Source of the DNA: Protea cynaroides | Taxonomy: Eukaryota; Streptophyta; Magnoliopsida; Proteales; Proteaceae | Direction of reading: 5' to 3' | DNA: 64,000 nucleotides | Assembly: GCA_028583415.1 (NCBI GenBank) | Contig: CM053275.1 | Span: forward strand, 82,832,805 to 82,896,804 | Program-made: the position numbers and the translations under genes | In this document: positions 8,681-20,937 of the stretch, piece by piece | Layout: every line of letters starts with the position of its first letter | Position numbering within the stretch: the first letter of the stretch is position 1 | The notes under the pieces: model-generated | Seen by the model: only the letters and a program-made list of their open reading frames with translations | Databases searched by the model: none | What the model was told of the DNA's origin: nothing

Positions 8681-11600
8681 ATGTCTTCCACTAGAATCGA
8701 TATGTCTGCTATTCCTATTCTGTCAGGACTGAATTATAAAAAGTGGAGGGAGGAATTAGAGATTACTCTAGGGTTAAATGATTTTGACATAGCTATTACA
8801 GATGATAAACCTGCTGAACTTACTACTGATAGTACCCCAGAGGAAAAACTAAAAATGAAAAGGTGGACCAATGCCAACAAGAAGTGCATGCTTATTATTA
8901 AGCGGACTGTACCTGAAACTGTTGGGAACAGTATTACAGAAAAAGAGAATGCAAAGAAATTTTTAAAAGCTATCAAGGATAAATACGAAGTTTCTGACAA
9001 AGGTGAAAGGGGAGCTTTAATGGCAAAGTTGACTACTGGAAAAATTGATGGTGAAGCTAGTCTAAGAGATCAGATTATTGACATGCATGGTGCAGCTGAA
9101 AAACTTAAGGATATGGGACACCCTGTAGATGATGAGTTCCTGATTCATTTATGTATAAATGCTTTACCTCAAAAGTACACTCAGATTAAAGTTGCTAGCA
9201 ATACTTCAGTTACTCCATGGTCAATCAATGAATTTATAGGTATATGTGTTGAAGAGGAGACTAGACTGAAAAAGGATAAAGGTGAAAGTGTCAGTGCCAC
9301 AACCTATAAGAAATACCCTTACAGAGGTAAGGGAAAACAACCTAGTTATGGACCCATGAGAAAAGGAAAGGTTTACTCTCAGAGGGGGAAGAAACCATAT
9401 GACAAGCCTAGAGGGGATGTAGAACATCAAGACCACTGAGATCTTTCAAAGACAGAATGTTTTTGGTGCCACAAGAAAGGACACATGAAAAAGGACTGCA
9501 GAAATAGATTGTCCTACCTGGACAAGAAGAAGAAGGAATCTGGTATTTACCTCTCTCTTGTTTGCTTTGAATCATTTCATATTGATGCTCCTGTGGATTC
9601 TTGGTGGATTGACTCGGCTTCCTCCATTCACGTCACTCATTCTTTGCAGGGGTTTCTATCAAGGAGGACGCCAAGCAAGGATGAGGTGAAGGTGTTCGTA
9701 GGGAATGGAGTAGAAGTCGACGTGGAGGCCATAGGGATAGTTAGGATTCATATAGATTCGGATATTTTTATTGATTTAGAAGATGTTGTTTATGTTCCCT
9801 CCATGAAGAGGAATTTGATTTCTGTTTCCAGACTTGCCAAAAAAGGCTATGGTTTAATTTTTAATCAAGAAGGTTTTCAATTGTCTTATAATTCTTGTGC
9901 TATTGGAAATGGTGTTGTTATTGATGGGCTTTATAAATTAAATACTGTTCCCCTCATGGTTATGAATGTCTGTTCTAAACGTTCTAAACTGGATGAAAAT
10001 TCTGCTACCCTTTGGCATAGACGTTTGGGACATATATCTATAGACAGGATGAAGAGGCTTGAGAAGGATGGTGTTTTGAAATCCTTGAATTATGATAATA
10101 TGAATGTATGCGTTGATTGTATAAAAGGAAAGATGACAAGGTTAAGGAAGGTGAAGGCTGCCCGTAGCGAGGGGTTGTTAGATTTGATTCATACTGATAT
10201 TTGTGGCCCTTTTCCTACTCCCACACTTGGAGGGCATAAATATTTTATTACATTTACTGATGACTTCTCTCGCTATGGTTATATATATCTCTTATTTGAT
10301 AAATCAAGTTCTTTGGATGTTTTCAAGATATTCAAAGCTGAGGTAGAGAATTATCTATCAAAGAAGATTAAGATTGTTAGATCTGATAGAGGAGGTGAGT
10401 ATTATGGGAGACCAGGTGATACTGATCAACATCTTGGTCCTTTTGCCAAGTTTTTACAGGATCAAGGTATAACACGTCAATACTCTATGCCTGGTACTCC
10501 ACAACAAAATGGAGTAGCAGAAAGGAGAAATAGAACTCTCAAAGATATGATGAGGAGCATGATGAGTAATACTAATCTTCTTATATCCCTATGGGGTGAG
10601 GCATTAAAGACTGCAGCCTATATTCTTAACAGAGTACCAAGTAAATCAGTTCCAAAGACACCATTTGAGTTTTGGACTGGTAAGAAACCTAGTGTGCATC
10701 ATTTTCATGTTTGGGGCTGCAGAGCGCAGGCAAGACCGTATAATCCCCGGGAAAAGGTGTTTGATTCTAGAACTCGTGAGTTGTTATTTTGTGGGTTATC
10801 CGCACAGATCTAAGGGGTTCAGATTCTATTGTCCTAATTCTATAAATAGGATAGTGGAAACCATTCATGCCAGGTTTATTGAAGATGCTGAGGAAATGCT
10901 TCAACCAAGAAATCTAGATTTTGATGAGGTTGAAGTAGAGGTTGTCACTGAAATTCCTCAATTACAGGTGCAACCTATCATTCCAGAAGAACCTGTGATG
11001 GAGATGCCTGAGACTGTTGTTCCTCAGGACCTTATTCAAGCTGATGTTCCTGTTGATATTGAAGAGCCAGAGGGTGAATTAAGGAGATCCACATGGCCTC
11101 GTAAGTCAGCTATCTCTTCTGATTATGTAACTTATTTAATTGAGAATGATTATGATATTGGGCAGCAAGAAGATCCTACAAGTTTTCAGGATGCTGTAAA
11201 TGGTAGTGATGCATCTAAATGGCTAGATGCAATGAAGGATGAGTTGATATCAATGGACCATAATAAGGTATGGGAACTTGTGGATTTACTTAAAGGTTAT
11301 GTACCCATAGGCTCAAAATGGGTATACAAGACTAAGTGTGATTCCAAAGGTAGAGTTGAGTACTACAAAACAAGATTAGTAGCTAAAGGGTTCACACAAA
11401 GGGAAGGAATTGATTACATGGAAACATTCTCTCCAGTTTCTAAGGACTCATTCAGAATTATTATGGCATTGGTAGCTCATTTTAATCTAGAGCTGTACCA
11501 AATGGATGTAAAGACAGCATTTTTAAATGGAGATTTGGCAGAGGAAGTTTATATGGTCCAACCAGAAGGTTTTAAAGAAAAAATAAGAAAAATATGGTCT

Positions 11601-12746
11601 GTAAACTTAAGAAGTCTATTTATGGACTAAAGCAAACTTCAAGGCAATGGAATATAAAATTCCATCAGATTATATCTTCTTTTGGATTCATTGAAAATTT
11701 GTCTGATCAATGCATCTACATGAAGATCAGTGGGAGTAAGTATATTTTTCTTGTCTTATATGTTGATGATATCCTATTAGCTAGCAGCGATATGGGCTTA
11801 CTTGTTGAGACTAAAAGTTTTCTGTCTGAAAATTTTGAAATGAAAGATATGGGAGAAAGTACCTTCGTACTTGGCATAGAAATATGTAGAGACAGAAAAA
11901 TGGGACTACTGGGACTATCTCAAAAAGCATATATTGATCGTGTTCTCAAGCGGTTCAATATGTCTACCTGTTCAGATGGGGATTTACCCATGAGCAAAGG
12001 AGATAAGTTAAATAAGGAACAGTGTCCAAAGAATAATTTTGAAAAAGACTTTATGAATAATAAGTCATATGCTTCTGCAGTAGGGAGTTTGATGTACGCA
12101 CAAGTTTGTACTCGACCTGATTTGGCATTTGCAGTGAGTGTCCTTGGTCGTTTTCAGTCTAATGCTGGTCCTACTCATTGGACAGCAGCAAAGAAGGTTA
12201 TGAGATATTTAAAGAGGACCAGGGATTATATGCTCATATATCGTAGTGATACTACACTTGAGGTAGTTGGATATTCCGATGCAGATTTTACTGGTTGCAC
12301 AGATGATCTAAAGTCTACCTCAGGATATGTTTTTCTATTTGCAGGAGGTGCCATCTCTTGGAGGAGTGCTAAGCAGACACTTATTGCTACATCGACCAAG
12401 CATGCAGAGTATGTAGCTTTATATGAAGCTACTCGTCAAGCCATGTGGATGAAAAACTTTATTTCTGGCTTGAAGGTTGTTGATTCTATTACTAGACCTA
12501 TTTTGATACATCGTGATAACAAAGTCTTTGCAAAGGTTTTGCAAAGAATAATGATAAATGTGGTGGTTCTAAACACATAGAATTAAAGTTTTTGCTGGTA
12601 AAGGAAAAGATCGCTTCTAAAGACATCACGCTTGAGCTCATTTCGACGGTTTACATGATTGCAGATCCTCGACAAAGGTTTTGCCATTTTTCCAGGACCA
12701 TGTGTCGAGCATGAGTGTTGTTGAGTCTTTCGATGCCATTAGTTAG
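8681..12746 (+). pseudogene. Copia gag-pol polyprotein, broken by one stop and three frameshifts
   Basis: The start is taken at ATGTCTTCC, giving MSSTRIDM, a normal Copia gag opening. Gag runs to an in-frame TGA at 9437-9439. The same frame continues with the zinc knuckle [14 protein letters not shown] (from about 9456). Protease follows, with [12 protein letters not shown] in place of the usual DSGA(S/T). Integrase has its His/Cys domain (HRRLGH...CVDC) and a DDE set in [19 protein letters not shown] and [12 protein letters not shown] frameshift lies at about 10790 (LLFCGLS for VGYPHRS). Reverse transcriptase carries TAFLNGDL; a second shift lies at about 11580, followed by KSIYGLKQ and YVDDILLAS. 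RNase H has GYSDADFTGC and TSTKHAEY. A third shift lies at about 12535, after which the frame is open to TAG at 12744-12746. All domains are present, so the element decayed only recently. Confidence 0.93.
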
Positions 12747-13247
12747 TGATAGATTTTTCACTTGTGTTTTATATAAACCTTGTTTATGTTTTGATTTTGT
12801 CTAGACATGATTATTAATGAAAACCATGGTTATTTTTATTCAGCATTTATTCATTGCTATCGTCATTGATAAAGGGCGGTATTAAGCCATATGAACGGGG
12901 CAGTTTTAGCCATAGTTCAAGGCGGTGTGCCAAAGAGTGATATTGACCAAAAGGATATGTGGCGGGTTGCTACGGTCAATATTAAGGTTTATTGCCTGTG
13001 AGGTATATCAAGGCAATTCAGGACTCACATGAAATTATATTTTCATGCATTCATCTCAAGGCGGTTCATGTTGTTAAGCAAACTTTTGTATGTGACTGAC
13101 AGAAGGTTGTACGCTTATTGTTGAGGTGTACTTTCCGCTGTTGTTCGACATTGGTAAGCTAAGTGACTGGATCAAAGTATATGATGGGTTTTATAATTGG
13201 ATTCCATGGCCACACTGACCAATTGGTGATTTATAATTAATGTAGCC
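12747..13247 (+). other. 3' untranslated region of the Copia element
   Basis: No frame. Contains four GGCGGT/GGCGGG boxes (about 12875, 12921, 12961, 13058). The last 200 bp closely match the corresponding part of the non-autonomous element (about 28970-29180). Confidence 0.7.
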
Positions 13248-13259
13248 CAAGTGGGAGAA
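13248..13259 (+). promoter_or_regulatory. Polypurine tract for plus-strand priming
   Basis: AAGTGGGAGAAT directly before the 3' LTR. The non-autonomous copy has AAGTGGGAGAT in the same place. Confidence 0.85.
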
Positions 13260-13702
13260 TGTAAGATATATGTGGACTACAATTAAATATAATATCGGTT
13301 TGACAGTTGTTCAGTGGGAGTCCAACTTACAGGTGGACTAATTCTAGTCTGATTATGAGATGAACCAAACTGGTTCACTGTGGGACTGAACCAAGTTTGG
13401 GGTTTGGTATTCTTATATATACCATTGATTAGAGTCCCTGCAGTCACGGTAACTTTTCCTCTCATGTTCCCATAATCAGAGACAAGCATAGGAATCTGCC
13501 GGAGACTGTAGAAGACTCGAATCACGGAGAAATTCAGCGGAGAACAATCTTCAGTAAACGGGTATGTTTATTACTCTCTTTTATTTGTATCATTGTGTTC
13601 TATAACTTGTATGAAGATCTTAGGGTTACTGTAAACCCTAATGGGATGTTTTCTCTGAATGGGTTGATTCTAGAACCCATAAAGAGACGAAAGGAATTAA
13701 CA
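13260..13702 (+). repeat. 3' LTR of the Copia element
   Basis: 443 bp, 11 differences from the 5' LTR by eye, ending ATTAACA and followed by the target duplication ACCAT. Confidence 0.96.
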
Positions 13703-13707
13703 ACCAT

Positions 13708-15230
13708 TTCGACCTTACTATTCATTACAAGTCCTCACCGAAGTCTTCCATTTCTGAAACCGAAACAGAAACGTAAGAGATGTTGAAGTGAGCATCTCAT
13801 TCGATCAAATTTTGTCTTATTTATTTATTTTAGGTTTAGTTATGTATCTTGGTAGGAATAGTTGGTTGAATTTGTGCCTTATTTGTGTCGGATCTAGTGA
13901 TTCCGTTTCAAATTTGATGGAACCATATGCTTTGATTGTCCTTTTCCTCTTTTCGTACCTATTAAGCTACTTTGGCTTTGATTTTGCTTGGCATATGGTT
14001 TCTCGATTCTGACCTGATATTTGTAGATATTTTTCTTTCGGGTTTTGTTTCTCTCGACCTACAATTCTCGTAGTTTCTGAAATTATAGAATTTGTTTCCT
14101 TACCGTTTTATTTTGAAATGTCATTTTTTTCCTTCTCCTCCATTATGTGTATTTTCTGGTTTTTAATAGAACCAGTTCGTGACTTCGTGCTTAAATTGAC
14201 TGAGTTTGAAGGGTTTTTAGATACTTTACCTTTGAACTAGTTCTCATTGAATTGGTTTGCTTTGGGTTCCTCTTCAATTTCTGTGTTTTTTTTTTTTAAT
14301 ATTGACGACTGCTTGTTTGTAATCCTTTCGTTTAACTGAATTTCCCATGTTTCAACAATTTTTTACCTAGGTTTCAAACAGGTCGACTTAGATTTCAAAT
14401 TCAGCCTTGAAAAAATGCCAGTACATACATCCTCTTTAACTTAGTCTCTATGTCTCATCAATTTCCCATTAGTTCATTTAAAAATATCATTCCTGTCCTT
14501 GCTACATGAGGCAGTAGCATTTCATTTAATTTCATCAATCTCATGACTTCATACTATATCATCCATTATGTCCATCTTGTTGTTCATCTGCTATAAATTA
14601 CGTTCATTGTAGCTCATTTTCCTGTTCTACATAGCAAGAGGTTCATTAGTTCACTAATATATACATATATAACTATAAATATATTTCTGAAAAAACTTCT
14701 ATATTGTTGTTCTATACAGGAGTAGATTACTAACCCCACCATCTCATGTTCATTGGGTTGTACTACAGTCCTCTGTTTTTATTTTTTATTTTTTAAATTC
14801 AGTCCATATAAATTCAGTCCATGGTTTTATATATAAATCTCAGTTCTCACATCCTGTTCATCATCCAATTAAGTTTTTTGAGATACAAGCACTACATGAA
14901 TTCAGTCCATGGTTTTATATATAAATGCAGATTGTTGTGATGCATCAATCATTATAGCCTTAAATGATTCTTATGAGTTATGTAATAACAGAAAAGCAAC
15001 TTGTAATAACAAAAAATTTTACTACAGTGATATTTAATTTAAATTGCAAAAAAAAAAAAAAAGTGAGAAACTAAATGATATAAAATACAGAACACATTTG
15101 ATTCTGAAAGCTGAGCTAAAGATAATTTAAAACAAGGTTGTGGTATGTAGAAATATATATTACAAAGTAAGTTTGAGACTAATACAGAGTTAGAGGAAGA
15201 AAGAATATTTATTAATATTTATTTAAGTTA
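13708..15230 (+). other. Interior of the composite element: probable captured intron sequence
   Basis: T-rich, intron-like sequence continuing the MAPKKK intron. No second kinase exon could be found. Two near-copies of AATTCAGTCCATGG plus TTTTATATATAAAT occur near 14810 and 14900. No gene is visible. Confidence 0.5.
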
Positions 15231-16595
15231 GAACAAACTTAACCCCAGGACGAAATTTTGAAGGTAATATCAACAGGAAAGATGGGCCAAGAGTTGAAAT
15301 AGTGTGCCCACCGTTCATCCCTTAAGATTAATTCACCCCTTATGTGCAAAGAGTTCCCGTGAGATGTAATCCCTAAAAAAAATAAAACAAGCCACGAAGC
15401 TCGAAGCTTCTTCCACTTAGGTTGCACTCCAACAAGTGGTCTTCGGTTGCGAAGGATCTCGAGCGGCTACAATGAACACTCAAACGAAACCGAAACCGAT
15501 TGATTTTGATAACTTAGAAAAACAGAATAAGGTACTTGGAGGAGGGAGAGAGAGAGAGAGAGATAGATAGTAAACGGATACACTATTATTGTAACTTATC
15601 ACTGCTAGAGAAATGGGCCACTCTTCTTGTATTAATAGAGAAGAGGTCCCGGAATCAAAGGGTACGATGGAAAGTTGTACCCATCCAACGGGTTGTGATG
15701 AAAGGGTGCGTCAGTAGAATAGATGGTCCAGATTTAATCTCTCCTATGATCCATAAAGTATAGGTCCAGTGGCGTCTTTTTAAGGATAATCTATATCCAT
15801 ACTTTAAGGATAATTCTGCTATGATGCTTGCTGGGTTGGCATTGGAAGCTAGTTTACCCAGTGGCGTCTTAAGTATTGTGCACAGGATAAATGTGAGTTT
15901 TTACTTCCTTTATATTTAATAATCTCTCATTCAGCGATTCGTTTTAGGTGTTAGAAACAATGAGAAATAATTAATTCATCTCCACTCATAAGTAACACAA
16001 CATATAATGTCACTAGTACATTTTTTCTTAGTCATATATTTAGGCATTATGCTCTGGGAACCTATACTTTATGGATAATTGGTTTTATGCCACTCATTGG
16101 TGACTTAGGATGTGCTGTCTTTTTTTAAGGTCTAAGGTGTAGGCATTGTCCATAGGAGACCTATATCTTCTCTAAGTTTGGGTTGGAATTAGATCTCATT
16201 TTCATTCTATGTTAAATGGACCCTTCTAGTTAGGAGCCATCCTCAAGCCTAAATTTCAGTCCTTAGTACAAGATTGGGGCAAACTTTTTGTGGAACTGCA
16301 GTGACTTATTTGTCCCTAAGCAGGCAGATTAGAACATGTTCGTACCAGGAACAGCAGCCCAGTATCCAAGTGTGTTTCAAAAACCGAAATATGTTTTAGG
16401 GGCAGTTCCATGGTTTTCTTTTACCAGAGATTTGGAAATTGTAGGAAAACAAATCATATGCATGTAATTATTGTGTGATTGGGATTTTGAATTTAAAATT
16501 ATATTTCTATTATGTTTTTATAGTGTAATTATCTCATAGTTTTGACAGGTGTAATTAGTACTGATTTTTATGGGCAATAGGTGTATGTTTTTTAA
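15231..16595. other. Interior of the composite element, unassigned
   Basis: Contains a 62-codon minus-strand frame (15239-15427) of no recognised family, a short GA microsatellite (15543-15562) and two copies of CAGTGGCGTCTT (15769, 15859). Nothing can be assigned a function. Confidence 0.5.
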
Positions 16596-16597
16596 AA

Positions 16598-17004
16598 ATA
16601 TAAGTATATATTTTTTCCGACGGTAATATATTTTCTTCGGTAAACATACTCATATATAATTAAATATACATTTTTCCCAACGGAAATTATATTTCCGTCG
16701 ATAACATACTGATTTTTGTCAACGGGAATATAGGAATACCTATATTCCCGTGGATACAAATATTTTTTTGGCGACGGCAATATAGTTTCCGTTGGTAAAA
16801 ATACACATTTTTCTCGACGGAAATATATTTTTCGTGGCAAAAATTCTGATATTTTAACCACGGGAATATATTTTTCGACGGGAAAAATATGAATTTATAC
16901 CCACAGTCGCTACGCCAACAGAAAATACTACGGAAACTAGTTCGTCGGTAAATATTAACTGCAACGGAAACATATTTTTGGCAACGGAAAATTCCATTGC
17001 CGAA
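16598..17004. repeat. Right sub-terminal palindromic repeats of the composite element
   Basis: Seven to eight diverged units have the form TTTTTCCCGACGGAAATAT...ATTTCCGTCGGTAAAAAT, about 40 to 50 bp each. The outermost reads GGCAACGGAAAATTCCATTG. They mirror the left-end units in design and spacing. Confidence 0.78.
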
Positions 17005-17600
17005 TGATACAAACATGTATTGTAGCATTTTCCTAGTTTTGGAAAAAAACGACAAGAAGTACCAAATGAATTTAATTGAAATAGAGTCTAATATTCAATT
17101 TGCAAGTAGTCTAGATCATGATCTCCCCGTTAAACGATTGGAATTAGATACATCATTTGCTCATCTGGCTGAATAGATATCTAATGATATTTTAAAAATA
17201 ATAGACCATCGTGATAATACTAGTACATACTTTTCTTTTTTAAAAAAGATCCAATCTATTTATTACGACTCCAGTGTTATCATATTTTAGAACTTGTTTA
17301 CATAGATATATACGAAAATAAAATTAGAGATAAGTATCTTTGAGCTGACATTAGTGCACACATCTCTTCATAACTCAATATTTAATTTTTTTTATTCTTA
17401 TAAAATGATTAAAATATTGAACTGTGAGAAGACATACATTTCACTATCAACTCAGAGATCATTCATCCTAAAAATGATTAAAAATTATTTTCAAATAACC
17501 AATTGTTCTCATAAATAACTTGTCCTAACATCTTTCTGGAATCTCTTCCAACTAAAAAGGTATTATAGAAAATAATAAAACCTAAAAGTGTATTTGTGAA
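17005..17600 (-). repeat. Upstream flank of UGT copy A, resumed after the insertion
   Basis: From GATACAAACATGTATTGTAG onward the sequence matches 36140-36890 (copy C). Around 17528 it keeps GTCCTAACATC, the empty site for the TRIM-like element found in copy C. No gene. Confidence 0.8.
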
Positions 17601-17672
17601 CTCATTGGAAAGGGGGCATATTACAAAATTTTGAGTTCAATGGGCCCACAGCCCACTGACAGTTAACGTCCC

Positions 17673-17880
17673 GGATCCAAATCGTCTCCTCCTTGAGATT
17701 CGGGAGGAGGGGCGGCGATCCCATTGGATGGTCGCCACGTGGAGGTCGGATGAATCCGACCCCTCCGTTCGAGCCGACAAGGGAGTGTCGGCTCAAACAG
17801 AGAGATCGGATTCATCCGACCTCCACATGACGACCATCCAATGGGATCACCGCGTCTCCTCCCTGAGACGATTTGAATCC
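17673..17880. mobile_element. Fold-back MITE, hAT-like, 208 bp
   Basis: The two halves are inverted copies over about 100 bp each, from GGATCCAAATCGTCTC to GAGACGATTTGAATCC, and can form one long hairpin. The flanks TAACGTCC (17665-17672) and TAAGGTCC (17881-17888) look like an 8-bp target duplication with one mismatch, which points to the hAT superfamily. No coding capacity. Confidence 0.82.
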
Positions 17881-17989
17881 TAAGGTCCCTACGTGTTCTC
17901 ATAGGATATAACACTTTGAGAAGAAAAAACAATTAAAAAGAGACACTGCTAATGGAGATTAAGACCCTCATGATTGTTTTAGTCTAAAA

Positions 17990-19450
17990 AGCTCTACGTC
18001 TCAATAACTCTAACTGCTGTTTTGAAAATAAAAAATTATATTGAATATGAAAAATTATGTTATTCATTATTTTTGTTGCATGAATTCATGTTTTCCGATA
18101 GTCCAATTTATTTGTGGGGTCTACTCATGTCATGAGAAACTTCGTAAAGCATTGCGACTTTAATATATATCATCATATTTTGAATCTTGTTTCAATAGAG
18201 GAGGAAAATATAAATAAGAAAAATAATTTTGAACTGGCATTGAAAGGTATGTTATGAATTATCTCACGATTTAATATTTTATATATTTTTAAGTTAAGTT
18301 ATGATAAGATTTATCTTTCTAAGGATATTTACTCCAAAATTATTATAAATTTATTTTTAAATGAAAATATCTTTAATTAACTCCACACATACTCCCTCCT
18401 TGGTCTAATTTATTTCATTTGTTTATCTTGAAGGGTGTGGGTGACACTATATAGGTCTCTCATTTTTAGAAATTTAGTTTAGGAAGAAGATTCTTTGATC
18501 TATAGTTAAGAGAAATTCAAGGTGGAGAGACAGGTGAAGAGAGCAAAGATGAAACTTCAGAATTAAAATGTCACTATCTAATGTCAATTTCTACCTCCCA
18601 TGTCTCATCGGCAAAGAAAAAAAAAACCCTTCGCCTTTAGTTTATTATCATGAATTCACCAATATACTAAGGAGTCTTATAATCTATCAAATGTTGGGGA
18701 ACATAGACAAGACTGTGCGGCTAAGGGTATTAAACGGTGCGGTTTCAATTTAACGTCAACGGTGCAGTTCTGTTTCAGTACAGTGTGTAATGAGTAAAAT
18801 CAAAACCGAATCATTTATTAAACGGTTTCAAAATGCATACCAAAACTAATTATTAATCGATTTGGGTTTTTCGATTTTTAAACGGTTTTGTTGCTAGTAG
18901 GATGAGGAAGAGAGCTAGAAACAAGATTGAGGAAAAGCCAAAGAAATCATTAAAATAATTTTAATCATATATGAAAAGTGGATTTACCATTTAGAAGTAT
19001 GCCCTGGGAAAAGCATTAAAATATAATTTATTTATACAAATATAGGCATTTAGCACTAACGGATTAAAGTAAAGGTTTAATTGGTTTTAACGGTTCCAAA
19101 TAGTCAGTTTAAACAGTTTTATTTCTAAAACTAGAATCGAACTGTTTAACTAAACAGTTTCATTTCTAAAACCAAAATCGAACCATTTAATAATCGATTT
19201 TACGATTTTGATTTAAACGGTTCGATTCGATTTCGATACACGGTTTGGTTTCATTTTTGACACCCTTATGTGTGACTACCATACTGAAGAAAAGAATATT
19301 CATTGTATTCCAATCGGATGGTGGCAAATCAATTGAAACGAAGAACGATAATATGATGTTGAATTAACTACACTTGGTTAGGATGTCCTCTCCTTCATAA
19401 TAGATTTGCTAGTTCAGAAGATAAAAATCGACAGTAAATACCAAAAATAT
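17990..19450 (-). repeat. Orphan UGT upstream flank, copy B
   Basis: Matches the upstream flanks of UGT A (4905-5800) and C (35120-36110), but no UGT coding sequence lies on its left side. It is interrupted at about 18715-19268 by an inverted-repeat element. The last part (19290-19420) aligns with 36020-36140. No gene. Confidence 0.8.
18715..19268. mobile_element. Inverted-repeat element with GGGTGTCAA-type ends
   Basis: Begins CTAAGGGTATTAAACGG and ends TTTTTGACACCCTTA. The interior is rich in AAACGGTTT words. It interrupts UGT flank B relative to copies A and C. The ends resemble those of the element at 44575-45416. No transposase and no clear target duplication. Confidence 0.5.
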
Positions 19451-20891
19451 TTAATGTCCGGCTGATGCTATGCTTGAGATCCCACGTGGCCAATCCTTGA
19501 GTTGGCCCGGGCCCACTGCCGGTGAGGTTTTACATAAAAGTTACATTAGTAATTTAGTTAGTAGTCTCCCTAATGTAATTCCTATTTATGATTCATTGGG
19601 TATCTTTTACCAAAAAAAAAAATTGGGAATCGCATTACCTCGAAACCCTGTCAGATTGCGCACACAAAAGTTTGTTTTGATGGGCTACATATATTTGGGT
19701 TGTCAGTGGGTCGGATTGGGTCGGTTTGGTTCGATTCAGGTCAAATTGGTATTGAATTTTATAAGACTTGACTGAAACATATTTATTAAAAGGTTTGGAT
19801 TGGGTGAGCTGCATTGTACACATTAACCAACGGGCCAGTCCAGTTTTGGATTATTATGGGACTAGTTCGGCCAATTCGGGTTGAAAGCCTGATAGGAAAC
19901 CCGTTATGATCATCCAGAAGGCTGAATTAATGAAGTTAGGATTTAATATTCAATCTAAATCGGTTTGGTCTGAATCATTATTGGGTTTGGATTCATCGAT
20001 CCGCTTTTTCGGACAGGTTTCGGGTTAGTTCAGATTTATAAGATATACCATACTTCAACTGAAACATATTACCAATTCGGTCTGGGCTGGTTTCATGTTA
20101 ATTTGGGTTGGCCCGATCTGGGTTACTAGTTCGGCCCCAAAATTGACCCCCCTAACAAATATAATTGAAGATTTCATAGTTAACCATTGAGAAAAATAAT
20201 CACACATTGGTCAAGTGTGGAACCTTGAATGCCTTATATATTTTATTACTAGTTTGAAATTTTGAGATGGACACTAAACATGATATGGTCACTCAAAAGA
20301 GGGTTCTCTTCTTACAGTCACTTAAAAGAAAGATCGCATATGTCTTGTGTACTATCACAAAAAAAAGTGGCAACACGTGAGAGGGAGTATTTGGATTCAA
20401 AAATAATTCTATATTAGGTTAGTCTGGAACCTTACATGCCTTATATAATTGGGAATCTCTTCATTTATTAGTTGGAACTTTTGAGATGAAAACTCTATAC
20501 TAATAACTTTTACGTATAGTAAGAGATCAAAACTGAACCACCTACTAATCCACTAATTACTATCAATCAGCCCCTGGCCAACAGTCCCATTGTTCTCTCT
20601 TGTCAGTTCTCACTGCTATCCGAAAACACCGTACACGTCTCCAATGTTGATTGGCGAGCTCTTCTTCCAACCCATTATAACTTCACTCGTCTCGAGCTCA
20701 AACCCATGGGGCGATCAACGACGTCATTGTTGGAGTCTGCAACAAAGGATCTGGCTAGATTGATTGTCTAGGGAGATAAACTAACCATTAAGGTGAAGGC
20801 AAGGGTTCGTTATCAGTTGGGTTCCTAGAAGAAAAAACAGTGCTTTCCTATATTGGTCCAATTTAATGGTCCAATTTAATGGACTCTTATT

Positions 20892-20893
<2 letters not shown>
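19451..20893. other. Non-genic repeat-derived sequence
   Basis: No supported gene. 19693-20153 is rich in GGGTCGGNTTGG words, starts GGGTTGTCAGTGGG and ends TTGACCCCCC, so it may be a third relative of the GGGTGTCAA-ended elements. TTTTACC followed by a poly-A run at about 19608 looks like a retroposon tail. Confidence 0.4.

Positions 20894-20933
<40 letters not shown>
20894..20933. repeat. (AT)n microsatellite
   Basis: About 20 AT units, followed by AT-rich non-coding sequence to about 21200. Confidence 0.93.

Positions 20934-20937
<4 letters not shown>

Larger units (their letters stand above)
6747..13702 (+). mobile_element. Complete Copia LTR retrotransposon, 6956 bp, target duplication ACCAT
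   Basis: Two 443-bp LTRs (TGTAAGAT...ATTAACA) flank the element, and the 5-bp duplication ACCAT lies at 6742-6746 and 13703-13707. The primer site matches initiator Met-tRNA, a purine tract precedes the 3' LTR, and gag-pol runs on the plus strand in Copia order (integrase before reverse transcriptase). The LTRs differ at 11 positions by eye (2.5%), so the insertion is fairly recent. The coding region nevertheless has one stop and three frameshifts, so this copy is defective. Confidence 0.96.
5809..17004. mobile_element. 11.2 kb composite insertion with palindromic sub-terminal repeats, a captured MAPKKK exon and a nested Copia
   Basis: Copies B and C of the UGT flank run without a break through the point where copy A jumps from about 5808 to about 17005. 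Everything between is therefore inserted. Both ends are packed with palindromic units built on CCCACGGGA...TCCCGTGG (left) or CGACGGAAAT...TTTCCGTCG (right), as in sub-terminal regions of plant class II elements, especially CACTA/En-Spm. The interior carries a MAPKKK exon with its intron and 5' UTR-like sequence, and a later Copia insertion. Without the Copia and its target duplication the element is about 4.2 kb. No transposase is visible, so it would be non-autonomous. CACTA occurs at 5791 in the flank, but a clean terminal repeat pair and target duplication could not be fixed; about 11 bp of flank may be lost at the junction. Assignment to CACTA is inference. Confidence 0.6.
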
